Origin: Hirundichthys speculiger
Lineage: Eukaryota; Chordata; Actinopteri; Beloniformes; Exocoetidae
Reading direction: 5' to 3'
DNA length: 64,000 bases
Assembly: GCA_018398805.1 (NCBI GenBank)
Contig: JAGFBZ010003034.1
Location: forward strand, 1 to 64,000
The notes under the pieces were generated by a model. The model was not told where the DNA came from and ran no database searches. It saw nothing but the letters and a program-made list of their open reading frames with translations. Below, piece by piece: positions 11,901 to 21,400 of this stretch. How positions within the stretch are numbered: position 1 is the first letter of the stretch; every line of letters starts with the position of its first letter. The translations under genes were made by a program, and so were the position numbers.

Positions 11901-14900
11901 CTTCTGGGTCAGCATGACTTAACAGCTTTATGTATTTCCTACTGTGTTTTTCAACAGGAGCTGCACAGTACCACCAGCTACAGGTCCCAACTCCTCTCCT
12001 AGACCTGCATGCTCAACAGAGGAGCTCACAGCAAGCTAGTACAGGTATAACCATACTCTTTCAGGAACAGTAATATTCTAAGACAGGGAAACGGAATTCT
12101 GCAATGCATTAAATCTAGTAACATGGACTGAAAGGATAAGGATATCAAACCTTTCCTCACACGGAAGGTTACAATAACATCATATGTCAGTGACTTCACA
12201 GCTTTGTCTATTTCCTACTGTGTTTTTCAACAGGAGCTGCTCAGTACCACCAGCTACAGGTCCCAAAATCTCTCCTGCACCTGGAGGGTCCGCAGCTGAG
12301 GAGCCCGCAGCTGAGGAGCCCACAGCAAGCTAGTACAGGTATGACTCTTTCAGGAATGTTTAATGTTTTAACACTTAAACAGCAGCATTGGAATTGTTAT
12401 TAATTTGTATTTGTAGACATTACCACATTGGTGCCTGGTGCCACCTATACATACCTTTGATGCCAGGTGCTATTGCTATACATGTTGGCAACATGATTTT
12501 TTTAAGTTTGAATACAAATTTAATTTTCCAAGAAACCTTAGGTCAGGCACTAGAAGGTGTTCCCAGAATCTGCCTCGGGCATCAGTGGGTTGAATCAAAC
12601 TTGTCATGTTTTAATGTGCTTCCCTTTGTTCTTCCCTCTAGACTTCATCCACCCAGTGCCTGATCATGTAAGTGATTTTCTGATCACTGTGTATGTGTGT
12701 AAAGGTTAGGTCTCTATATTCTGATCATCATTTCTTGCTACTTTGATCCTCTTTGATTGCATACTTAATAGTGCTGTTTAACCTGGCCAAAATGGGCTTT
12801 GACTATTCATTTTAAAACGTCATGTGGGTTCAATTCCATTTGAACCATCGAAGTGGTGTGGGAAAGGAGATGGACACCTGCTTAACATTTCTAGCTAAAA
12901 TCACTCTCCCTCTCGCACACAACCACATTCACCTTTCAAAATGTGCACAGTGATTAAATTGCTTAAATGTTTCTTTAGCAGATGGAAGTTGACAACGGGC
13001 AGCTTTTTAAAGGCAAGTCTATTTGTGTAATTTCTCAAGAGTCATTTAAAGGTTATTTTAATTTGTCATTAAATGGTTTTCAATGTTCTTTTTCTTAAGA
13101 TGTTGCCATTCATAGATTGAATGCAATGCTGGCTGAAGTGTTGGTGGAGGTGAAGGCGCTGTCCAGGGAGGTTCAGTTAATAAAAACCCAACTGGCAGAG
13201 GCACTAACAGGCGGCTCAACCGACCCAGTCATGTCATTGCCATTCCAGCTGCCCTTATCTACTTGTGCTGAGTTTCTGGAAGCAGAAACTTTATTGAAAG
13301 ATGAGACAGTCCGCAAACAAATGGTAAGTTGTTTGTCAGACTGAGCTGCATTCATTTAAATGTGGATTTTAACAGTGTTGTCTTGCTCACATTTCCTCAG
13401 TGGAAATAAATTGTATTATTTTAATTATAAGGCATTAATTCTAGCCTAATTAAAATCACGTCACCGAGCTTGTAGCTATGGAAAAAGAAATAAACTTGTT
13501 CAAATTTATACATACTGAGATGACCAAAACTGGTACTGAAGGGTTAAAGTGGTTGAAGCTAACAAGCTTTAAGAAGTTAACTGTCTCCCCGTCTTAATGG
13601 TTAAAAATGACTGTGGAATCATACTGAGCAGGGAGGAAAATGTAGCAGCGCCGAACACCAAGTCAAATGTATATGCACACGTTTATTCTGTAGTAAAATG
13701 TATTGGTCAGGGTATAAAATTAGAATTTTTACCAAGTAGCCCCTGGCTACCAGGTTTTTGAAGTTGGTATCCAGCTAGCAATTTTTGGTCGCCAGTGTTT
13801 GTCGTTGCCCCCCCCCCGTAGAGTGCTGACATCATCATGGAGGCTAATAATATATATTGGTTGGTTCAATCTATTTGTGAGTTATCTGCTCGAAATACGA
13901 CCGTTTAATGTAGTGCCCTAATTTCATTCTTGTTTTTTAGATTTATCGCCTGGCCGTTGTTGGGGGCACGGGCTCGGAGAACAGTATTCGTCGCATGATG
14001 GGCATAGCGATGACCAACCGCCTGGCTTCCCAGTTCAACTGGGCCGGCAGGCATGACCGGCGTTGTACTTCGGACAAGAAGGCGATCAAGCACACAGCGC
14101 TAATAGGTTGCTTGTTTGGTAAGTCTACTGCTAAAACTACACCGCTCAAAAAATAAAGCCATTCTCAGTGAAACTCAGTGTAACTCAAAGTCAATCACAC
14201 CTCTCCCAGACAGATGTCTGGAGGTTGTAGGGAGTGCATACAGGCATGCCACAGTATAGAGCCTCATTTTGAATTGTTTTGAGAAATTTCCAAAGACGTC
14301 ATTCATTTCAAAGTGAATGGGATTTTTCCACTTTGATAGGCTCTGATCACTTACATTCATTTTGCATTTATCTGTAAAGGATGATTTACACAATGAAAAA
14401 TCACCTCATCCAAAAATCACTAAAGGAGGTAAATAAAGGTAAAAGTCATTTTAGGGGGTGCGGCACAACCGAACCAAGGTGTCAAAGTATTGAATTAAGT
14501 TTTCAAGAACCAAGGCCTTAAAATGTCTGGAATTGTGCAAATGGAGGTATTAAATTTGGTCTGGGCAGAATAAATAAACATCATGTTATGTACATCCCAG
14601 ACTATTAGAAAAGGCTTGATAAGGAATATGTACTGAATTGGTATCGACCGATACTACAGGCTGCCATTTCATTTTTTTCCTCTGTGAACCCATTATATAT
14701 CAATATCAAGATATTTGGCATCAATATTGAGAAATAAAATTTTATCCATGTCTTCAGCCTCAATTCTCGGTTATTTTGCCGCAGTAATGGTATGTTTTTT
14801 CTTGATTTGAGAGGTCTTAAATATGCTCTGTAGGAGTGTGCAGACACCCGTTCAGATCATAAAGCTCCATGTGAGCCATATACTACCGAGTGAAACAAAT

Positions 14901-15068
14901 ACCTATATAATGTACTGAATATCTCCTCTCTGTCCTCGTTTCATGTCTCTGGAAATTGAATTGTTTCAAACAAGCTTAGGTTGCAACCTGGTGATGGTGA
15001 AAGTGTAAGCTAATAGATATAAATAAATAAAACCAAACTAATTGGTGAGCCAACTCCTCCTGGCTTCT
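8693..15068. repeat. Right arm of giant inverted repeat
   Basis: This is the mirror copy of 1-6400, starting at AACTTTCCCTTTAAATGGG and matching continuously to TGGCTTCT at 15061-15068, where the window edge cuts off its partner. Its own sequence continues without a break into the last exon of the DUF4806-like gene at 15157, so the true end of the duplication is not visible. The arm holds an intact promoter region and eleven of the gene's twelve coding exons. Confidence 0.93.
9536..9801 (+). promoter_or_regulatory. Candidate promoter of the DUF4806-like gene with palindromic sites
   Basis: Upstream of the ATG at 9871 are a 14-bp perfect palindrome GGACCGCGCGGTCC (9536-9549), a pair of inverted CRE-like half sites TGACGTCTATATACGTCA (9651-9668), a TATAAAG at 9784-9790, and GCCGCCATTTTG (9790-9801), which resembles the YY1 initiator-proximal site. 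The CRE-like pair has a mirror in the left arm at 5427-5444, and the left-arm copy of the gene has the same layout. Promoter activity is inferred from motif type and position only. Confidence 0.45.
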
Positions 15069-15320
15069 GGCTGTAGCAGTAGCTAGTGCAGAGGAAGTGT
15101 GTTGTAGACAACATTGAGTGTGTAAATCCCATATGCTTTCTTATCTTGTCTTTCAGATGCTGCTCGAAGGTCTGATTCGAGTCTCACCCAAAAACGTTTT
15201 GAGGAAGCTGTAAAGTGTTGGCTCCGCTATGCCCCCGAGCGCCAGGGAGGCGTTCCCAGAAAAACCACTGACCAGCAGGGAGGCGTCCCAGCACACCAGG
15301 GTGCATGTGGCACTAATTGA
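9871..15320 (+). CDS. DUF4806-like protein, intact 12-exon gene (376 aa)
   Basis: The coding exons are 9871-9880, 10785-10886, 11069-11146, 11399-11476, 11712-11756, 11958-12044, 12234-12338, 12642-12667, 12979-13012, 13100-13323, 13941-14118 and 15157-15320. Together they give 1131 nt with every junction in phase; exon 9 uses a GC donor (GCAAGT). The N-terminal half is low-complexity, rich in Ser and Gln. Exon 10 encodes a likely coiled helix (residues about 189-225). The C-terminus (about 255-355) has the NSIRRMM ... LASQFNW ... CWLRYAPER pattern that I associate with the DUF4806 family, whose function is unknown and which occurs in fish multicopy genes and possibly in transposons. Exons 6 and 7 are near-duplicates (both begin AAQYHQLQVP). 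The start is chosen because MEN plus a split Gly codon joins exon 2 exactly. The last exon lies outside the visible mirrored region. It might be a domesticated or mobile-element gene; the family call is from memory. Confidence 0.72.
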
Positions 15321-15476
15321 GGTTCCCCCACTTATTGAGACTGACTGTCACATCCGAACATGGACTGTAAACCTAAATGTTCAAGGCTGTTTTTTATGCC
15401 ATGTTGTACCAGCTTTTTTTGTGTGTTTCTCAGGGTAGTTATACCCATATAGAGTTAAAGTTGTTTAATAAATTTG

Positions 15477-15541
<65 letters not shown>
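15321..15541. other. 3' region of the DUF4806-like gene and (TA)n tract
   Basis: After the stop codon at 15318-15320 there is a likely polyadenylation signal, AATAAA, at about 15466. It is followed by a nearly pure TA microsatellite at 15477-15541. No other gene is seen. Confidence 0.6.
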
Positions 15542-15544
<3 letters not shown>

Positions 15545-15545
<1 letters not shown>

Positions 15546-15853
15546 GATTATGGTTGAAACCTCTATGTTGATTCAACGTAAATATCAACAAACATTACCA
15601 TTTAGATAATGGTTGAATCCTGACGTTGATTCAACGTAAAAATCAACTACAAATGTGCCTGCAGACTACCATTTAGATAATGGTTGAATCAACGTTGATA
15701 TAGTGTCAGTGAATGGTTTGAAACCTCAACGTTGAAAAAAGGTTGAATTCCTCTGCGCTTTCTGTACAATTTCAATGTCAAGTTTCAACGTTGAATCAAT
15801 ATCACTGCTGACATTCTTTCAACGTTGATTCAACCATATTTTGCTATCTGGGT
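15545..15853. mobile_element. MITE fragment rich in TTCAACGTTGATTCAAC
   Basis: Several copies of a GGTTGATTCAACGT-type motif in both orientations, ending TTCAACCATATTTTGCTATCTGGG. That end matches, inverted, the TCCCAGATAGCAAAA terminus at 7415. The left terminus appears to have been lost into the TA tract. It is a non-coding, non-autonomous DNA transposon type; the superfamily is unassigned. Confidence 0.5.
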
Positions 15854-16198
15854 ACTTTACTTACCTTATGTAGACATAAAAAATAGATAGATATATAAAT
15901 AGACAGATAAAAGCCAAAAGAAAAATACACTACCCACTCTATTACCTATTCTGTATACCTAATAAATCTTTTTGCCTCACTTTATATTTTATATTTGCCT
16001 ACCTACTGTATTTATCATACTTACCTAATACTCACCTCATTTACCTTTTTACCCACTGTATTTATTTTTTATGCATTTTGTGTACCTGTTTGTGCCTTAC
16101 TTACCTTTCTTACAGTATTATTTAGTTACTTCACTTCAAGGCAAATGCATTTCTATCTTGTCTCATTGTATTGTGTCTTATGTTTGCAATACTTTTAG

Positions 16199-16517
16199 GG
16201 TGCTGTGTGATGAAGGACCACAGTCTTCTGCACAGGGGGGGCAGTCGAGGCCGCGGTCGGAGGAACGGAGCTGCTGGGGATGCTGTTCGCAGATCTATGC
16301 GAACAGATCTGTGCAGAGCTATGAACATATTCCTGTCCCCACAGCCAGTGGACAGGAAAAAGCACAGAGAGCAAGCATGGGATGGCAACAGTGCACTCTG
16401 TGCAAAAGGAGCACTCCCTGGCAGTGTGAGAGGTGCAATGTGGGGCTCTGCCTACAGCTGGAGAGAAACTGCTTCCAGCAGTACCACAAATGCCCAAAAA
16501 CGCCTGAAAATTTGTAA
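16199..16517 (+). pseudogene. piggyBac-like transposase, C-terminal Cys-rich remnant
   Basis: After an acceptor-like TTTTAG, a frame runs to TAA at 16515-16517 and ends in a cysteine-rich tail with the spacing CTLC ... CERC ... CLQLERNC ... YHKC. This is the zinc-binding (RING/cross-brace) C-terminal module of piggyBac transposases. The DDE catalytic core is not found in the window, so this is a truncated remnant or a last exon. Downstream, TAGGTGTTAAAGGG is followed by TTAA (16869-16872), which suits the right end of a piggyBac element and its target site. AT-rich sequence with repeated TTACCT motifs precedes it (about 15850-16150). Confidence 0.6.
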
Positions 16518-17119
16518 ATAATAGAAGAGACACTGAAAGCCCAGTGGTGAAAATATTTGTTTGTACATATGTATTATAGTTGATAATTCAAATTTATGTT
16601 GTGTTATATTGTGTTCATGTTCATTTCCACTTTCTGTTTCAGTAAAAACCTGAAAAATCCAATTCCGTTTGTTGTTTTTTTTAACTTAAAACTGTTATTA
16701 TAAAGCCAAAACATAGTGATGCATAAAAACTGTCAGATGTTGAAAGTTGAAGTTGTTCTGAAAAAAAGGAAGTAAAGCAATTACTCGTATCATATTTTAT
16801 GACACTTTTACAGCCAAAAATAACAAAAAAAATCCAGACGGCCAATGTTATGCCTAGGTGTTAAAGGGTTAAAGACGGTCGAGGATGTGTCTAATGCGGT
16901 GAGTGACCAGCCTGTAACAATAGGATTGTTAGTTGGCTACGTGTTTCCACACGGACCGGTTAGAGGGTAACACCAGACCTCGGGAGTGAACCACAAACGA
17001 GTGCTTAGAGTGACGGAGCCAGCCGTGTTATTAGCATTTGTGTTGAGAACTAAATAAAGTGTAAGCAGCTTGAATATGCTTTAACCGTCCATTCTTTGTT
17101 GGAGAGAATGAAAACACAG
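16518..17119. other. piggyBac-like 3' flank, TTAA end and unannotated stretch
   Basis: It holds the likely 3' untranslated region and right end of the piggyBac-like element (to 16868), the TTAA at 16869-16872, then about 250 bases with no gene that lead into the 95-bp tandem repeat. Confidence 0.45.
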
Positions 17120-17443
17120 CCTAGGCATGCTAGTCGCCAGCCTCTCCAATGCTAACGCCAGCCTATCCATGCTAATGGATAACAAAGGGAGTAGACAATC
17201 CGGTGGGTGACCAGCCTAGGAATGCTAGTCGCCAGCCTCTCCAATGCTAACGCCAGCCTATCCATGCTAATGGATAACAAAGGGAGTAGACAATCCGGTG
17301 GGTGACGAGCCTCGGAATGCTAGTCGCCAGCCTCTCCAATGCTAACGCCAGCCTATCCATGCTAATGGATAACAGAGGGAGTAGACAATCCGGTGGGTGA
17401 CCAGCCTAGGCATGCTAGTCGTTAGCCTCTCCAATGATAACGC
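17120..17443. repeat. 95-bp tandem repeat, three full units plus a partial
   Basis: Units start at 17120, 17215, 17310 and 17405, each with CCTAGG or CCTCGG, then GCTAGTCGCCAGCCTCTCC, and later GGGAGTAGACAATCCGGTGG. The spacing is exactly 95 bp each time. The three full copies differ at only a few bases; the fourth is cut after about 40 bases. Shorter GCTAACGCCAGCC / GCTAATGG echoes lie inside each unit. No frame stays open through the array. Confidence 0.9.
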
Positions 17444-18401
17444 ACGTCAGCGACAGTAGGCGATCCAATGAGTGGCTGGGTTCGACACGAAGGTTACCGA
17501 CCAAGTAACGTGAGTAGTCGCCTGCTCAGTTGCCGGCGCCGGCCACTCAGTTGTTGATGCAGGCCTATCAGTGATCAGATCAATAGCCGGTTTCGGATTG
17601 GACATAGCCTCCTGCGACAAGGATGTAGACACCGCCGGCTGCGCAATAGTCTTAATTTTGGCCCCGATCCCGCGCCATACTTGGCTGCATTCAGCTGCAA
17701 ATGATGTGCATGGACTTCAGTGTTCATCCAGCTCCTTTCAACCTCTGCATGCATCACCGAGACATATCATTATGCTGTATGATTTAAATCATTACTCTTC
17801 CTATTCTCTAGCTCTTTTTTATTCTATTTTGCCTCTCATTTTCCAGTCCAGTTGTTGAACCATTCATAATTTTTAAAAATAATGATGAAGTCTCTCTGTT
17901 TTAAAGTTTATAATTGGCCTGAAACTTGTAAGAAACCCTCTTTATTCATCTTTCATCTCTTCTTTTAGGTATACATGAATAATAGTTTGCTTAGGTCCTG
18001 ATGAGCTACTTTGCTTAAAATGGCTGTAATGGCAAATGTCGTGTTGTGAAACATCTTAAGTTTAAACTGAAAGTCTAAACTTGTTTTATTCCAAATCCAC
18101 TTGTGGGATTTCTGTCATTGTCCAAATACTTCCGGACATAACTGTATACAGGTTCTATACTACAGAACCTTCCTGATTTCTGTTACCTGCTGCTGTTCAC
18201 ATAACATTTGATTTGTCATAGTTGATTTTCTCGGGACAAGATCAGCTCATTGCATCGATTTTACCTCTTGATGTATGCTTGTCATGTCACTTAAATTCTA
18301 TATAGAATTCTGGTTTCTTGCATTACCCAAGTCAGGTTAGTTTTCTCTGTGTTTAATAAACAGGATAAAACAAACCTTTGGTCTTGTGTTTTTCTTATTA
18401 G
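17444..18401. other. Non-coding stretch upstream of agbl2
   Basis: No gene is recognised. At about 18000-18150 the phrase CATTGTCCAAATACTTCCGG and its surroundings resemble the decayed 3' end of a Tc1-like transposon copy common in fish. The rest shows nothing I can name. The first coding exon of agbl2 has its acceptor at 18400-18401, so an untranslated first exon and the promoter should lie in or upstream of this stretch. Confidence 0.4.
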
Positions 18402-18419
18402 ACAGAGAAAACAGCAGCC

Positions 18420-21400
18420 ATGTCTATCTCAGCCATCAGGAATCTGTGGAGTACCTACCAGATGGACAAATTGGACACCAGTGACTCAAACACAGATGAA
18501 GATGAGGATAAATTAGCAAGGGCGAAGCAATGTATGCAATTTTAAAATACTTAATATTTGAACACATGCATGTGTGTATAGAATTTATAATCTAAATCCT
18601 GCAGATATGTGAGTACAAATTGTTTAAGTATATGTGTAAATTTAGAAGATTGTGTTTTTGTGTCTGATAATAGTCAACTTTTACAAATCTTTTGCCATTA
18701 TATGTTTATAAATAGCTTTTTTGTGAGACAGTGAATTCTGTCAGTTGTGCCATAAATCCCCTTTAACTAATATGGACAAAATAAGTCAAAGGGAATCAAG
18801 GTCAAGGTTTTGAGGAACAATATATATACAATATACAGCCACTGTTAAAATGTGAGCAATGAGAATCAGTTATTGCAGGTGTGATTCATATTCCCACAGT
18901 ATCCAGGAGCCTAAGCCACACCTTGCGGACCAGGCAGCTGCTCATAAACTTTCATGGTGGCCGACCTATTCTGAGTCTCAGGGCACCACAGGACCTTGTT
19001 GACTTCACAACAATCTCTCACCCCGGCTGGCCCGCAGAGTGTGAGGTCATCAGGGATGTTATCCAACACATAGGTCATTTCAAATTTTCTATATTTTATA
19101 AACTTATTTTCAAATGTCATCAGGCTTTTTCCTGATATGCACAAAGACTTTGAAAAAGTGGTAATAAGCCAAAGAACAAGCAAAACATATCTAGTATTCA
19201 GTAAAAAGAATAAGGTTTAAACTTGGCTTGTCCTTTGGGTAAAGTTTGTTTTGAAAACATAATAACAGAGAATGTGTGCTTTCTAGAGTGGGAACCTCCT
19301 GAACCAGAGCCTTTCTACCAGCCCACAGGAGGTGAGAGGACACCCATGCCAATTGGAGCAGAGCGGGGGAAGGTGGTGTACTGCAGCAACCTTGGTAAAT
19401 CCTGATAAGAATTTTTTTTATTTTTTTTTCCTGGAACTGTCATATTTTTTATAATGGGTTTGGTCTGAACACTGGATAATACTTAAACCCTTGCTGGGAG
19501 TACTTCCTGAAACAGTTTTTCCTTTGAGATATGATTTATGAGCCTCAGACACATGGGGCGGATTTAGTTTAGTTGGTAAAGTGGGTCCTCCAGTCACTGA
19601 AAGGTTGGGAGTTTGATCCTGGCTCCGACTGTTGTCCTTGGGCAAGACACTGAACCCGAATTTGCCCCCAGTGTGGCCTTGCATGGCACTAGGTGCCCAT
19701 TGGTGTGTGTGGGTGAATGAGAGGCTATTGTAAAGTGCTTTGGGGGCATCATGATGGTGTCTAAAAAGCACTATATAAGTGCAGTCTATTTACATGTTTG
19801 CTAATGTGTAAGAACTCAACCCTTCAAAATATAGATTCCTTATGTACTCTCTGATATGCCATATCAATAGTCTCTGAAGAACAATGGAAATTAAATTTTC
19901 TTTTTTACTTTTTAATTCTTTCAAAAATGTTCAGTTTATTGTTCACATTTCAAATCCTGTCCATTCTTTTAGCTACCAAGTGTCCCTATTTCACCTGCTC
20001 TCGTTTTGGGGGAAGCAGGGGGCCCATTAAGAGCGCTATTTCCCATGATAATTTCACTGAGTTCACTCTTGAGTTTGAGTCACGCTTTGAAAGCGGGAAC
20101 CTTCAGAAGGCTGTCCAAGTGTGAGTTCCTGCAGTTTGATCAAATCCATGCTACTTTTTAGGCATAACAGTTTTACCCCAGTTGGTTTATTATTGTCCAA
20201 CTTTCTCTCTATGTCCTGTCTGGTCAGGGGTGTCTATGACTATGAGCTCACCCTGCGTACAGACATGTACACCATGAAGCACACACAGTGGTTTTACTTC
20301 AGGGTCAGGAACATGAAGGCCGAAGTGACTTACCGCTTCACCATCATCAACCTGATGAAGAGCAGCAGTCTGTACAATCAAGGCATGAAACCACTCATGT
20401 ACTCTGAGAGGGCTGCTCAAGAGAACGGTACTGGATGGAAACGCACAGGTTCTAATATCAGATACTACCGAAACTGCAATCAGGTAGGTGGTGTCTGGAG
20501 CAGCTGTAGTTTGTGTCATCAAACGAATTTGGACTGTATACTTTTCCAGCAGAGGATTATTGGCATTAAATGGTCGGCAGTAGAATTAAGTGTGAACTTT
20601 TGAAAATAAGAATGCATGAAAGAAATAAAAGATTATTGTCTCTGTGTCTGTTTAGAATACAACAGAGAAGAGCAGTGATCCTACTGCCTTGTACTCCCTT
20701 ACCTGGACTCTCCAGTTCCCCTATGACTCAGACACCTGCTACCTGGCCCACTGCTACCCCTACACCTATTCACAACTTCAGTGCTACCTGAGAGAGATTT
20801 CTTCCAATCCAACAATTGCGTTGTACTGTAAAGTGCGGGTCCTGTGCCAAAGCCTTGCTGGAAATGCAGTGTATGTGTTGACCATAACATCTTGGGGGGC
20901 CAGCCGGCGTGACAGCAAAAACAAGAAGGCTGTGGTGGTGACAGCACGAGTGCATCCTGGGGAAACCAACAGCTCCTGGATGATGAAGGGATTTCTGGAC
21001 TTTCTGTTTGGGGACTCAGATGACGCACAAGTACTCAGGGATAATTTTGTTTTCAAGGTGCTCATCATCGATAAAATACACTGCAGCTTAGTTATGTTGT
21101 GTTTGGGAGTAAATTTGTATCAGTTTGTATTAGGGATGCAACGGTACTCTGTAAAATACCAAACCGTTCGGTACGACCTGGACGGGACAATACGCTTTTA
21201 TGTCCCGTGGTATTTATGTTCCAATAACTTTGCATTGGACTTGCACGTGAGCGTGCGTGCCTTTTAGGCAACGGGCCCGCCACTGCATGTCAATGTCCAC
21301 TCTCCTCCGCTCACTTACAGCGACCAGCCTATCACACTTTGGCCGGATGGCTGCAGCTCATAGACTCAGAAAAAGAAAAAAAAAACAAGCAGGCATGGCC

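Noticed and set aside
15477..15571. Frame with alternating Tyr-Ile repeats
   Set aside because: It is simply the (TA)n microsatellite translated.
17120..17443. CRISPR-like array (95-bp regular spacing)
   Set aside because: The whole unit repeats with no unique spacers and the genome is a vertebrate; it is a minisatellite.
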